In this document: positions 20,489 through 32,169 of the stretch, one piece after another
Layout: each line of letters starts with the position of its first letter
How positions within the stretch are numbered: the first letter of the stretch is position 1
From: Chelonoidis abingdonii
Lineage: Eukaryota > Chordata > Testudines > Testudinidae
Assembly (NCBI RefSeq): GCF_003597395.2
Contig: NC_133770.1
Coordinates: forward strand, 295,061,522 to 295,125,521
Length of the DNA stretch: 64,000 nucleotides
Direction: 5' to 3'
Notes under the pieces: generated by a model
What the model saw: only the letters and a program-made list of their open reading frames with translations
Database searches by the model: none
Told to the model about the DNA's origin: nothing
Program-made: the position numbers and the translations under genes

Positions 20489-21366
20489 GCAGGTTCCATG
20501 GAGTCTCTGGTACTTGTCCCTTTATGGGATAAGAACTCTGCTTTGGATCTGATTTTTTGAGAGGGTTGGGTCTTTTGGGGGGTGGGAGTGATTAGGGAAT
20601 CAAAGGGGTGTTTAACTGTTACATATTTACATTGAAGACCTTGAAATGAAGGTATAATTTTTAAAGCACATGGCTAAATGTGCTAACAAGAAATCACAAG
20701 ATAAAGGGACACTATCCCTTAATAGTGTCCTCCAGACTAGAACATTTCCCTCCAGAGCTCATAGATTAAGGTCAAAATTATTAATAAAAACAACAACAAA
20801 ACAGATACTCCATTTATAATGTCAGGGGAAGCTTTGGGGTTCCCTGGGTCTCCACGCTGATTACACTCAAAACAATTCTAGTCTTTCTAAAAGATGAAAA
20901 AACGTTGCTGTGGTATGTCACTGCCCCTGGCCGAGGTTGTATGTGGTGCATACTATTCAATGTACATACTACCAAAGATGATGTGACATCTGCACCTGGT
21001 TCCAAACCCTGACGAATTGCCATGTTAGCTATACTCACTCTTGAGGGTTTAGTTAAGGGAGCAGTATTACCAACTCCAACATTCAGAAATTATGTCAGGT
21101 TCCAGAAAATCATGAGATTGAGTTAAAAAGCTATTCAAAAATAATAGATGTGAGCTTTTTTCAATTTGCCTTCTGGTTTCTGAGCCTTTTGGGTGCACTC
21201 AGGTCATGCTTTCAAGCTTTTCTCTGCAATTATGATGGCCTGAAACTGTTTTGAAAAATTAAAGCTGAGATTCTGATGAAATAACATGACTCCAGGAGCT
21301 GAGGTTTTACGAACACCTAATATCACAAAACTTGGATAAAATCATGAGTTGCCAACACCAAAAGAG
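20489..21366. other. No gene recognised
   Basis: Nothing coding is seen. The stretch has short A-rich tracts near 20788 and no repeat that I can name. Confidence 0.4.
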
Positions 21367-21830
21367 ATTCATAGACTCTAGACTCTAGGACTGGAAGGGA
21401 CCTCGAGAGGTCATCGAGTCCAGTCCCCTGCCCTCATGGCACGACCAAATACTGTCTAGACCATCCATGATAGACATTTATCTAACCTACTCTTAAATAT
21501 CTCCAGAGGTGGAGATTCCACAACCTCCCTAGGCAATTTATTCCAGTGTTTAACTACCCTGACAGTTAGGAACTTTTTCCTAATGTCCAACCTAAATCTC
21601 CCTTGCTGCAGTTTAAGCCCATTGCTTCTTGTTCTATCATTAGAGGCTAAGGTGAACAAGTTTTCTCCCACCTCCTTATGACACCCTTTTAGATACCTGA
21701 AAACTGCTATCATGTCCCTTCTCAGTCTTCTCTTTTCCAAACTAAACAAACCCAATTCTTTCAGCCTTCCTTCATAGGTCATGTTCTCAAGACCTTTAAT
21801 CATTCTTGTTGATGATGATTCAGCTGAGAA
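21367..21830 (-). mobile_element. CR1 LINE 3' fragment
   Basis: The minus strand reads the end of CR1 ORF2 in one frame over 21456-21803 (ERRLRRDMIAVFRYLKG; VVKHWNKLPREVVESP). This is followed by the 3' UTR and a tail with ATAGACTC units. The coding end is uninterrupted for 115 codons, so this copy is younger than the one at 31578. It is 5' truncated at about 21815. Confidence 0.9.
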
Positions 21831-22689
21831 GAGTCCTCAACCTATTGAAACCTTTGAGGTTGCATAATTCAAATTAATGAGCTGGATGCAAAACCCTCTG
21901 CAGATCCGAAAAAAAAAAAAAAAAAAGCATCACATAGTGGAATGGGGAAGCCAGTGACTTGTCTGGAGCAAACATTTGTTTTTCAATCATAATTTGTTTT
22001 CCTTGTTTAAAATTGTTTATAAAGTAAAAGAGGGAAGATGTGAGGCTATGTGCACTGTTTCTTTAAAAGTGGAGCAGGAAGTCAGGCAGAAAAAGGTAGA
22101 GGAAGGTTCTAGGTAGAAGTGCCACAGCGAAGTACAGCGGCAGAGAGCGTGACTTTAGGGATAATACTGTACCTTTAATCTCATAAAGTTCCTTGTTCAG
22201 TTATAGAAGAAAACAGCTTTTTCTGTGTTGCTTTACCTTCATCACATGACAGAGGCTGCTATATTTTTCCCTCCTGAAGGATCACGAGGATTTTAATAAC
22301 CTTTTCGTATGCATTTATTTTTCTTTGAAACACTGCATTTATACTTTCATGTGGGAATTACTGAGTATCAGTGACTATTGTTTGTGTGTTTTTACAATGT
22401 AATTTATAATTTAACACATACAGTTACTGCTCCGAAAAACCTGAACTCAGTTAACCTGAATATACTTTTGTTATCGTTTATAACATATCACATTTGCAAT
22501 GGGCTAGGTCCTTTTCAAGAGAACAAGCTTCCTGCCCCAAAGAATGTAGAACCTAAGTAGACTCAGGGGTCATGGCTTTTCATGGGTAGCCAGGCGGTGA
22601 GCCATAATTAACATTTGCTTTTCTTTCTGTGACCTTGTCCTCTGACCCTCTCCTCAAAACTTGTTAGGTCCACCTGTGTGATCCGTTGG
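21831..22689. other. No gene; A18 tract
   Basis: A run of 18 A lies at 21909-21926. The sequence before it shows no gene resemblance or TSD that would mark a processed pseudogene. The rest is AT-rich and unassigned. Confidence 0.4.
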
Positions 22690-22995
22690 TATCTACACTG
22701 CAGACTCTTTGTGGGGCAGGGACTTTTTTTTTTTAATATGTCTGTACAGAGCCTAGCAGAGTGGATGGGCTGACCCCAAACTGAGATCTGGAGTTGCTCC
22801 TATAATAGAAGTCAATAGTGTAACCGTCGAAGGCAGTGGTGCCTAGAAATAAGTGCACTGAACTCAAGAGAGCTGGGCTCTGTTCCTGGCAGTACTACTG
22901 ACCTAATGGTGATCCTGGCACACCATTTCATCTCTCTGTGCCTCAGTTTCCCTGTCTGCAAAATGGGGATAATGAAACTGGCATCCTTCGAAGAA
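22690..22995 (+). repeat. MIR-like SINE remnants
   Basis: 22690-22810 holds the 3' module (CTTTGTGGGGCAGGGAC, GTACAGAGCCTAGCA). 22830-22995 holds a MIR head and core (GCCTCAGTTTCCCTGTCTGC, AAAATGGGGATAATG). The MIR 3' end (AAGCACTATATAAGAATTG) reappears at about 23260-23290, so later insertions split the copy. Confidence 0.6.
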
Positions 22996-23002
22996 GCAAC
23001 AA

Positions 23003-23068
23003 AGCCACAGGACTCTTTGTTGCTTTTCACAGATCCAGACTAACACAGCTCCCCCTCTGATACTTGAC
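23003..23068 (+). mobile_element. Penelope-like element 3' tail
   Basis: The stretch carries GCCACAGGACTCTTTGTTGC and CAGATCCAGACTAACAC, the short 3' terminal sequence left by many 5'-truncated turtle Penelope-like copies. Only about 65 bp remain, inserted in the MIR region. Confidence 0.6.
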
Positions 23069-23159
23069 ATTCTTTGAAGAGCACTTTTAAGAGCAAGTGA
23101 TTTTTATATCAAGATAATACGTTGTGTTTCCTTTAAAGATCCGCTGTAATTCAAAAGAA

Positions 23160-23258
23160 ATTATTTGGGGCAAGTCCTATGGCCTGTGCCATACAGGAAA
23201 TCGGACTAGATGATCATAGTGGTCCCTTCTGGCACTGTAATCTGTGAATCTATGCCAA
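23160..23258 (+). mobile_element. CR1 3' tail fragment
   Basis: The words CCTATGGCCTGTGCCATAC, GATGATCATAGTGGTCCC and a GTGAATCTATG end are the last 100 bp of a CR1 of the AGTCTATG-tail type. There is no coding part. Confidence 0.75.
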
Positions 23259-23290
23259 CAAGCACTATATAAGAATTGTTATTATTAATT

Positions 23291-23599
23291 GAGCTATACT
23301 GGCTTCAGTCTTGGCTGAACTATGGGAGTAAAAGCTCTTCTGGGCTGTGAAAGATGGTCTTAGCTTCCCTCCTAGAAGCCCCTCCTGTTACAGTTTCGTA
23401 CTCCACCCTCATAGCTAAGAAGTGGTGAGTGTCTACAGGGTATTTGTCTGTCCTTAGTAAGCCTGAGAGCTGTTTCATTTTGATGTGCTCCTCTGCCGCA
23501 ATTTCAGTGAGTTTCTATTAAAGGAAACAATCTGTCACTTGCTGTTGTGCTTTCATTGTCGAAAGGATCATTTGAAAGGAGCAGCGGTTCTATTTCTGT
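23291..23599. other. No gene recognised
   Basis: Between the MIR end and the MITE at 23600 I see nothing assignable. Confidence 0.35.
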
Positions 23600-23854
23600 G
23601 GGCAGATCTACACTTCAAAAGCTGCAGCGGCGCACCTGTAGCGCTTTAGAGAAGACACTACTATGCTGATGGGAGAGCTCCTCCTGTCAGCATGGTTAAT
23701 CCACTTCGGCGAGATGCAGTGGCTATGTAGATGGAAGAAGCTCTCTCTACACCTGGGACTAGCTCACTATCACTGCATTGCTCAGGGGGGTGAATTTTTC
23801 ACACTTTTGAGCAACATAGTTATACCAATGTAGGTTTGTAGCGTAGACCTGGCC
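23600..23854. mobile_element. Harbinger-like MITE
   Basis: The left end GGGCAGATCTACACTTC pairs with the right end GCGTAGACCTGGCC in inverted orientation. Internal phrases (GAATTTTTCACACTTTTGAGC) match the MITEs at 28286 and 36335. It is a non-coding deletion derivative. Confidence 0.62.
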
Positions 23855-23881
23855 ACTGACTGAACCAGCCAGTTTTTAACA

Positions 23882-24475
23882 TGTGATAAATGTGGGGGGT
23901 AGCCCCCTTTTATGGACACCCAGCCAGTCAGTAGCTATAGAATCCTACTTAGCAGCTGTACCCTAATTGCCTGAACTGCAAAGTGTTAAGAGAAGCTTAA
24001 CCTGAGTTGGCATCTGACCAGGGATCCAATAGGGAGGCTGTACCCTTTCAAATTGGAAAACCTGCTGGGTGTGGAGGGGGTTTTCTTTGTCTCTTGGGTT
24101 GGAGAAAGGGGAAGGCAGCAACAAGCTGTAAGTTTTAAGCCAGGTATGGGAAATCATCAGCATCATACTTAGAAACTCCTCATTTGGAACCCCAGATATG
24201 TAGATAGCACAGGAAAAGTTAAGACAGATGCAATTAGGAACCTTGTTGGTTGTTTTGGTTTGTGGATTCCTCTGTGCTAACCCCAGGTGCTTTTGTTTTG
24301 CTTGTAACCTTTAAACTGAACCCTAAACAAGTTATTTTTGGTATTTAATCCCTAAAGCCTGAGTTTTCAGATTTGTTTCTTTCTTTTTTAATAAAATTTA
24401 CCTTTTGATAAAGAAACTTTGATTCCAAAGTCCTTCACCTTCATTGATCATCCTCTGCTTCATGTATTGTTATGA
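23882..24475 (+). mobile_element. LTR-like element 'TGTGATAA'
   Basis: It starts TGTGATAAATGTGG. It carries CTGACCAGGGATCCAATAGGG (CCAAT at 24025) followed by CCCTTTCAAATTGG, and an AATAAA signal at 24390. The same order (CTGACCAG, CCAAT, TTTCAAA, then a poly(A)-signal-like site 330-390 bp on) is found in the TGTCATAA elements at 6561 and 39367, so they look like related LTR families. The right boundary and TSD are not visible, so the end is approximate. Confidence 0.55.
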
Positions 24476-24479
24476 AACA

Positions 24480-24640
24480 GGAAGAAAAAATTATTGTGAG
24501 CTGCCTTCTCTATACCATTAATTATTTGATATACAATTTTATTGTGTCTGCTAATGTTCATCTCCTGTCCAAGTTAAATAACCCCAGTATTTTCATTCGC
24601 TCCTCATTGGAGAGCTCTCCATGCCCCTAATCATCACTTA
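24480..24640 (-). repeat. Diverged CR1 or L2-type LINE fragment
   Basis: On the plus strand CTCCTGTCCAAGTTAAATAACC and CTCCATGCCCCTAATCATC parallel the CR1 segment that reads 'CTGTTCCATACCCCTAATCAT' at 10555. It is short and old. Confidence 0.5.
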
Positions 24641-26265
24641 CCTCGGTTAGAAGAACAATGCAAAGACAGAAAAATATATATCCTCACTTGTAGAGGTATA
24701 TAGCACACTCATTTATGAAAGTTGACAAGGAATTTATAAATGAATTTTGCTTTTTTACCTTTTGTTTTTAGCTATCTATCTATCCCCATACACCCCTGCT
24801 ATCTATCTATTTATTCTTTCCATTTCAAATCACCTTAGACAGTAAAAGCAGACTGGACAATTTCACTTGCTGTTTATATTCAATTTCACCTTCTAGTTTT
24901 CATGCACCAGCATATGGGAAGAGATTAAATACTTTTTTAGAAAATGACTGAAATTAAAAAGAAGTCTTAGGAAGATATTTCTAATACATTTTGTAGATCA
25001 CTTTTAAAAACAAACTTTTAAAGAAAACGGAATTTTTGAGCCTCAACTGATTCTCTTTTCATTCCCTACATTGTACGAGGGAATTTTCTGTACATAGTAC
25101 TCTTAAGACATTCCCAGAATATATATATATTCTTCCAAGTGGCAGAGAATTGTAATTATGATTTGGATGCAGCAGAAGTTCAGGTGAAGGTAAGCAAAGA
25201 AACAGAGCATCTGTGTTTTAAAACAACAAAGCCAGCCTGTCTCTCCCCCAGGTGACTTTAGGAACTGGAGTCTGATGTCTTTCCACTAGGGAACAGTGTA
25301 TGAGAGATGGCTGTTTAATCAATTGATCAGTTCCATTTCAGGTTCCCTGCATTTCTATAACCAGTGTGGTGCCAGCTGATTGTAATAAATTATTCAATTA
25401 TTTAAGCGCATCCTTGATTTACTGCAAGTTTCTCACTTCATTTTCCTCCTCCTTTCTTATTATTTCTCTACCCGAGTGAGAAACAGTCAGCAGACAGGGA
25501 GAGGGAAAACAAAATCAGGGAAAGGCCCAAGGTGGGTTTGGGAAAGAGAGAGAAAAGTAAATGTTGCTGAACTTCCCAGTGATATTGACATGTCTCACAT
25601 GGAGAATAGAGGGGACAACCTGACAATCATGTCCATGACAATTTGCCAGGGAGTGTTCACTGAACAGCAGACAAGGAACAAAGGGAGAAAAAGACAGCTA
25701 GCAGCTTCCCACTGAATGCCAGTATAAAGGGGAAGTTTGGGATGGAGAATGGAGCAAAAGGTCCATTGATTAAAAGTCCTCAAAAGCTCTGGAAGGGAGG
25801 GATTCCCCCTGAAGCTGTAGCAGGCTGGTTCCAAAATGTAACTGCAAGGACTAAAGATGCCAGCAAAGCTGTGAAGCAACACAGCAAGGGGCCTTTCATG
25901 GCAAACAGAGAGGTCACATGGCTTTGCATTTCTATTCCCTCTGCACTGCCTATCACCAGCTATAAACATCTCTGACAGCTGTCAGAAGTGGGGTGGGTTT
26001 GTCAGCCCTCCTCTCTGAGCATGCTCAGCATATATGACCTTCCCCTTGAACTCTGTGCTGTCCTCCCAGTTTTGTCTGAGGTCTTTATCACAAGTGCCTC
26101 TCTTCGCATTGTGCTGCAAACCAACTGCTCTGGAAGCACCTGTTGTCTCACTCTCTTCTCCCCACCTCCATGCTCAGATGCTTGGTTTCTTTTCACTTGA
26201 GTGGGGGCAGGAAGAATGTCCAGCAGAGAGTTCTCAGTCCACAGTCACCGTACTGAGGTTCTTTT
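24641..26265. other. No gene; simple repeats
   Basis: A (TATC)n-like tract near 24770-24812 and an (AT)n tract near 25120 are present. Open frames at 25476, 25595 and 26034 have no recognisable domains. Otherwise this is low-repeat DNA. Confidence 0.4.
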
Positions 26266-26269
26266 CCAT

Positions 26270-26505
26270 CTCTGTGTTGCTCATCTCTGTAGCATTTGAG
26301 CACCTCACACTCTTTCTAATGTATTTATCCTCACAGCATCCCCAGGAGGTAGGGAAGAGCCATTGTCCAGATGGGAAATTGAGGCACAGAGGGACAAAGT
26401 GTCTCACCCAAGGTCACACTGGAAGTCTGTGTCACAGCACAGACTTGAATCTCAATCTCCCAAGTTCTAGCCTAGTGCCCTAGCCACCAGATCATGTCTT
26501 TCCTC
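26270..26505 (-). repeat. MIR-like SINE, near full length
   Basis: In order on the plus strand: GAGCACCTCACACTCTTTC, GAGGCACAGAGGGACAAAG, CCCAAGGTCACACTGG and GTGCCCTAGCCACCAGATCATG. It is the mirror of the MIR 3' end, core and tRNA-like head. It aligns with 11645-11880. Confidence 0.72.
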
Positions 26506-28285
26506 TCCATTAGCTACTATAACATCCAAATACAATAAGTGTATCCCACCAACAATGGTGTCAGCTGTGAAGATCAAGATCCTGATCTGAACTTCCTCAA
26601 AGTTCAGTGATGTGTAACTCTGAGACTTTGGTTTGTATCTATCACTGTTTATTACAGATGATAGCTCTTTGGTGGCCTAGTGTAGGTGGCCCAAAGCCCC
26701 ATTTCTAGTGGACAAGCGCCCACACAAACAAAACCACCATAACAGTGGTAATGAGCTGACATCCTGCTTTGCTGGCAATCTCAGCAGAGAGGCCAATGAG
26801 TAGATGGACATGAAGAGTGGAATAAGAGGGTAGTGTTAATGCTAGTAAGAGCTGGCTACTTCAGGTCAGGTAGGAGTATATTATAGAGCACTTGCTCTCT
26901 GTGCTGTAATAGGTTTGGGTTTCGGACAGGACATAAAATTCAAGAGCCTCAAAAAGAAAACAGACCCAATTCTGACGTATAAACGACCTAGGAGGGCTAC
27001 AGAGGGACCTGGGTAGGAACCTATTTGTGGCAGGTGACCAGGGCAAATATTGAAGCATGAACTGAAAGTGAGTTAGACATTTCAAATTCAATGTCCCTGA
27101 AAGACTTATTTAACACATGGGGTCATTACCGTGTGGAATATGTGACCTAATGGAAGCCACTAGGTCTAATGAATTGAAATCCAGGGTGGAGAAGCAGTCC
27201 ATGCAGTGTAGTCCCATTGAAAAATGCAGTGTCTGCAGTTTCTGCTCAGAAGGACAATGTATTGTAATAGAGAAATACTTTGCACAAATGGCTCTGCACT
27301 CTTCAGTGACAGACACTGTACATAGTGAAGGTGTTCTTGCTGGAAAGCCAGGTTGGGTGATCTTATTCTCTATTCAGCTGTGTTCTGTGTTTCTAAATAA
27401 GCCCCAGAAGTAAGGATTTTTTTTTTAAAAAGGATACAGGTATAATAGTCTTTGTGACTTAATTTTTCTCTGTAGAGACTGTTTATGATAACACCTTGCA
27501 TTTCATATAGTTCCTTTCTTCCAAATGGATGCCAAAATGGTCTTCAAAGTTTTTACTGCGGGATTATGCAAGCTGCCCATACAAGAATTATTTCACTCAC
27601 CTCTGAAGGGCAGCCATGTTTGGCATGGAACATGGCAGCTGTGTAACAGAGGTGAAAAGGTGAAGAAGAATACTCTGTTCAAACGAAACTGCAGTCGAGG
27701 AACTGATTAAATGGATTTCTCCATGTGGACATTTGCCCAGTCCTTTCCTTAATAATACGGTTTGTAGTAAGGTGCAAGTGGGTTTCACAGTTCAGAAAGA
27801 CCAGTACTGGCGCACTAGTTTCATATGGCATGTGACTGCAGCAGAATAAATAGAATCAGTAATACAGAGAACTATTCAATGGAGTAGTGATGCGATTAGG
27901 AAGCTTTGAACTGGTCTTTGGTTTCCATATCTGATAAGTGAAGAACATCATCTACTAGTCAGTGAAACATCTCAGATAGCCAGAAAGCCAAAAGAGTCCA
28001 GGGTGGGAATTTCAGGCCTAGCCTCTGTAGAAAGAACGGCACCATTTTGTTTGTAAACTGAGCAAAATGTTGATGCAATCAATTACATGCAATTAACAAG
28101 GAACCGTGCAATTTAATTTGACGCAGGTGCTTAATCCATCCCTATTCAGAAAAGCATTTAATGACTTCTTCAAATCCCACCTCAATGAGAAGTAATCGGG
28201 GGCTTAAGCACTTTACTGAACTGGATGACCTTTGGTAGAACTGCTCTTTAAGTATTTATGTCTGAGATTTTCAAAGGAGACTCAG
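26506..28285. other. No gene recognised
   Basis: A 98-codon open frame at 27117-27413 (+) matches nothing known. Around 28040-28180 the DNA is AT-rich with AATTA-type words but no repeat marks. I see no RNA gene or transposon. Confidence 0.4.
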
Positions 28286-28513
28286 AGAATGTCTACACAT
28301 ACAGCGCTGCAGTGGCACAGTTCTCCTGTCGGCATAATAAAACCATCTCTGAAAATGGCGGAAGCTACATCGGTGGAAGAAGCTCTCCCACCGACATAGT
28401 GCTGTTCACATGACAGCTCATTTCGGTGTAACTGATGTTGCTGAGAAGGGTTGTTTATTCACACCCCTGAGCAAAGTCAATTATGCTGACATAAGCTGTA
28501 GTATAGACATAGC
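28286..28513. mobile_element. Harbinger-like MITE
   Basis: The left end GAATGTCTACACATACAGCG pairs with the right end GTATAGACATAGCC. Internal words (GAAGCTCTCCCACCGACATAG, ATTCACACCCCTGAGC) place it in the same group as 23600 and 36335. TAA follows the right end. Confidence 0.62.
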
Positions 28514-29497
28514 CTAAAGCAGTTAGAAATCCATCTCCCTTTGCACATCAGTTGTATTTATGCTCCTTTAAAAACTCCTCTTTTTAAAATCCCGTCTTCG
28601 TTTCACTTAGGGACTGGTCAAATTCCCACTGAAGTCGCAAGCAAGATTTCCGTTGGCTCCAGTGAGAGTTAGATCATGCCCTAATAGCCTGAAATATCTT
28701 TTGCTCTTCAAGTAAATGATCATTTTTCCCTCTTAAAATGTTGATTGTGTTACAGGTCTTAGAATGAAAGTGTGACCTAAGCTTTAATTGTATCCTTATT
28801 AGTGCAGAACAATACTGGTAATCAATGATACCTTGTGTTTATATGGTTTTGACTACCTTAAAGCACTTTATATCCAGTACATTGACTCATCTCATCCTCT
28901 GTTCCTCAGGAAGTTGTTCCATGCATATTATAAATGTAATCCATCTTTCCAACAGTTAATTGGCAGCGTATGGTGAAAGTGTAGCAGTATCTGTATTAAC
29001 CTCTGTTGATCTCCAGTAGTTGTCGCAGAATAATTTCTTAGTTATTTTTCTAGTAATTAGCTTTAATCTTTATTATGAGATCTAATTTGTAAAAGTTCCA
29101 GAGATGGTATGCCTTTGTTTGGCAAAAACTCATGCTGGCTAATTTTTAGTTACAGATGAACCTCTTAGTCCTTTCTCACTTGCCAGAAAAGAACAATTTT
29201 TTTCTGTAGAATTATTTGAAACTTTTAAAATATAACTTAAATTTGCTTCAAGATGAAAAAAAATAAACCACATGAAAAGGAATATTAACTGTGTGCTAAA
29301 TTTCAGGGGAAAAGTTTCTAACAGTGAAGGTTATTATACCGTTTATTTTTCTCCCAAGAGAAGTAGAATTCTCATTTCTTGGAACATTTAAAACTGTAGT
29401 GCAAGGGCATTGGTGGATATATATATATTTTTGAGGCCCAAATTTTAAACTTGGGAATAATATTTAGGGCATCAAATACCACATTCAGGTGATCATA

Positions 29498-29500
<3 letters not shown>
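28514..29500. other. No gene; possible old SINE/LINE scrap
   Basis: About 28815-28930 has TAAAGCACTTTATATCCAG and CATCTCATCCTCTGTTCCTC, which may be a reversed MIR or L2 end. The rest is AT-rich and unassigned. Confidence 0.35.

Positions 29501-29501
<1 letters not shown>

Positions 29502-29533
<32 letters not shown>
29502..29533. repeat. (CT)n microsatellite
   Basis: About 16 CT units lie at the 3' edge of the minus-strand Penelope-like element, where such elements often carry simple repeats. Confidence 0.85.
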
Positions 29534-29538
<5 letters not shown>

Positions 29539-29539
29539 T

Positions 29540-30600
29540 ATCTAACTTTTGTTGGCTGTGTTGTTGTATCCAACTTCTGTTGGTAGAAAGTACAAGCTTT
29601 CAAGCTTCGTAGAGTTCTTCCTCAAGTCTGGAAAAGCTAACCAGAATGTCCAAGTAAATACAAAGTGGGACAGGTTGTTAAGCATAAGGGGTTCACACAT
29701 GTGGTAGTAGACCACCTAAAATGAAGTGGAAGATTAACACCTCTGCAGTTGTAGGACAATGGAAGGTTAATAGGCAGCAGGGTATGTTACGAATTGTCGT
29801 TATTGGCCATAAAACCAGTGTCTCTTGTTAAGTCCATGGTTTTTCGTGTTCAGCAGAGTTATGAATTTAACTTTCCAAGTTTGTCTTTTGAAGGTGTTGT
29901 GCAGGTTTCCTTTGAGGATGAGGACTGAGAGATCCAATATGAAGTGATCATTTTGTGAAAAGTGTTCACCCACAAGTGTCAGGATGGTTTTCTCTTTTAT
30001 CATCTTCTGTGAGAGTTCATCTGAAAGCATAATGATTGTCTGGTTTCACTGGCATAGTTTCCCCTGAGGCATTTGTTATACTGGATGAGGTACGCCGCAT
30101 GGTGTGACAGGCATGTGTTGGGCCCAGGGATCTTGAAAGGTTGGTTGTGGGAGGTATTGATCAGCATAGCAATGTAGATATGTCTGCAAGTTTTACATCT
30201 GTTGTTCTGGAAGAGTCTGGCGACCCTTTGAGCTGGGTATCCTGATCTATGCTTCTGATGAGCAATGTGGTAAGACTGGGTGGGCTGGGGAAGATTTCTT
30301 TCAGGATGGGGTCCCCATCAAGTATGGATTGTAATTGTTTGATGATACCTCATCTGGGTTCTAGTGTGGGGTGGTAAGTGAAAACTAAGGGTGTGCAGTC
30401 AGTGGTTGGTTTGTTTGATTGCTTGTTTGTTTTTCTGTACTGAAGCATTTTCTTCTGGGGTATTTGGGTGATCAGTGCCATGATACGATCTACTTCTCTG
30501 GTGGAGTGTCCTTGTTTATTGAAAGCAGTTTTAAATGTGTTAAGGAGTGTACGCTGGACATATTTTTGGAGCATATTCTGTGGTATCTATCTATCTATCT
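29540..30600 (-). mobile_element. Penelope-like retroelement, 3' part
   Basis: The minus-strand element runs from coding sequence at about 30600 to a 3' tail at 29540-29640. The tail has the turtle Penelope end words CTTGAGGAAGAACTC, AAGCTTGAAAGCTTG and CAACAGAAGTTGG, and abuts the (CT)n tract. It is 5' truncated; the reverse transcriptase core is missing. A (TATC)n-type tract at 30585-30600 marks its upstream edge. Confidence 0.75.
29800..30574 (-). pseudogene. Penelope GIY-YIG endonuclease remnant
   Basis: The minus-strand frame from 30574 carries the linker between RT and endonuclease (STREVDRIMALITQIPQKK; FTYHPTLEPR). Further on comes the Cys-rich block (NNRCKTCRH, about 30180-30220). 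Then the GIY-YIG region appears as YLIQYNKCLRGNYASET near 30040-30095, where family members have a YVGET-like motif. The last frame (from 30030) has VGEHFSQNDHFILDLSVLIL and KFITLLNTKNHGLNKR, the conserved C-terminal end. At least two frameshifts and several stops break it. The second motif has lost its glycine, so even the preserved part would be inactive. Confidence 0.75.
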
Positions 30601-31265
30601 AATGTTATAGAGACAGTGATATCTTCAAAGTACAACCTTCTCCTCACAATCTCATCTCAGTCTTTTCAAGATTTACCTTCAGACAGCTACCAAATCACCA
30701 TTCTAGGCAGCTACCTACTAAGTAGAATATCCAAATGCATTATTGGGCACCCAGATTTAAACACTGGATGCTGCACTGGCAGAGGAATCAACCTTTGCCA
30801 TCCTTCATTGTTACGATTATTTGCAACTTTGTACTGCTTCTTTAAAGATGGGGATTTAATGATATTAGAAGGCACCTGTATTGTAACTTTAAACCAGCCC
30901 ACGTTTGAGGGTTTAAACATTATTTATTCTCAAAGCTATAGAAACAGGCAAAGACAGAGAATAGACCATATTATGGATAATCAAATGGATGTGCTCAGTA
31001 CATTTCTGGTACTGTGTGACTCTGACAGGTCTGGTATGCGGTCTCTGACAAAGCCCTTCTCATAGAGGGGTCCATATCACCAAAGCAACACATCACACCT
31101 TGTCTCCCAGAGAGAGAATTAATCAGGATTCATATGGCCACCTCTCAGGATAGGAACCTCTCCTACTCCAGATGCTCAGTAGAATATTGAGATGAGCCTG
31201 AGTTGCAAATCTGTATTCAAAGATCTCCACAGTGTGGGAGTGTTTGGTTATGAGAGATTATGGGA
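30601..31265. other. No gene recognised
   Basis: The longest open frame in the window (30547-31065, +, 172 codons) lies mostly here. It has no hydrophobic pattern, domain or repeat that I can tie to a family, and its first part runs through the (TATC)n tract, so I treat it as chance. Confidence 0.4.
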
Positions 31266-31267
31266 TT

Positions 31268-31430
31268 ATGCCCATCAGTAATAAAAGTTGAGGCTGGGAT
31301 TTTCAAAGGCACATATTGTGCCCAACTGACCATGGCTTTCAATGGGCGTTAGGTTCCCAATCTCCCCACAGCACATTTGGAAATCTCAAACTAATGGAGC
31401 ACTTAAATTTAACAACCTGAAGGAACTCAA
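31268..31430. repeat. Palindrome-like dispersed repeat fragment
   Basis: GGGATTTTCAAAGGCACATA, TTTCAATGGGCGTTAGG and CACATTTGGAAATCTC follow the layout of the repeats at 17099 and 39256. One arm is clear and the other is diverged. Confidence 0.45.
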
Positions 31431-31577
31431 GCCATGTGTCTGGTTTCAGAATTCTTCACAGCAAACAATTCATTTCACTAAATCCGTGGGATACATTATT
31501 GGACAATTTTCTCATTATCGTCTCTGCTTTGAGCAAAGAGAAAGAGTGCGTAGGGGGTCACGCCTGCCCCAAATTGC

Positions 31578-32165
31578 CATAGAGTCATAGAAGCGTAGGA
31601 CTGGAACGGACCTCGAGAGATCATCTAGTTCAGTCCCTTGCACTCATGGCAGGACTAAGTATTATCTAGACCATCCCTGACAGGTGTTTGTCCAACCTGC
31701 TCTTAAAAATCTCCAATGACAAAGATTCCAAAACCTCCCTAGACAATTTATTCCAGTGCTTAATCTTCCTGAGAGTTAGGAAGTTTCTTGTAATGTCCAA
31801 CCTAAACTGCCCTTGCTGCATTTTAAGCCCTTTGCTTCTTGTCCTATCCTCAGAGGTTAAGGGAAATAGTTTTTCTCCTTCCTCCTTGTGACAACCTTTT
31901 ATGTACTTGAAAACTGCTATCATATCCCACCTCAGTTTTCTCTTCTCCAGACTAAACAAACCCATTTTTTTTCAATCTTTTCTCAGAGGTTATGTTTTCA
32001 AGACCTTCAAATATTTTTGTTGCTCTTCTCTGGACTTTCTCCAATTTGTCCACATCTTTCCTGAAATGTGGCATCCAGAACTGGACACAGTACTCTAGCT
32101 GAAGCCTAATCAGCATGGAGTAGAGTGGAAGAATTACTTCTCGTCTTGGTAACAACACTCCTGCT
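31578..32165 (-). mobile_element. CR1 LINE 3' fragment
   Basis: The minus strand reads the ORF2 end in two frames: first [20 protein letters not shown] near 32090, then EKRKLRWDMIAVFKYIKG and KHWNKLSREVLESL at 31666-31965. The UTR and a CATAGAGTCATAG-side tail follow. One frameshift at about 31960 separates the coding pieces. It is a relative of the copy at 21367. Confidence 0.9.
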
Positions 32166-32169
32166 AATA

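Noticed and set aside
21909..21926. A18 tract as a processed-pseudogene tail
   Set aside because: No coding similarity precedes it and no TSD flanks it.
30547..31065. 172-codon open frame, the longest in the window
   Set aside because: It has no recognisable domain, starts inside a simple repeat next to a Penelope remnant and has no splice or promoter context. A frame of this length is expected by chance in 64 kb read in six frames.
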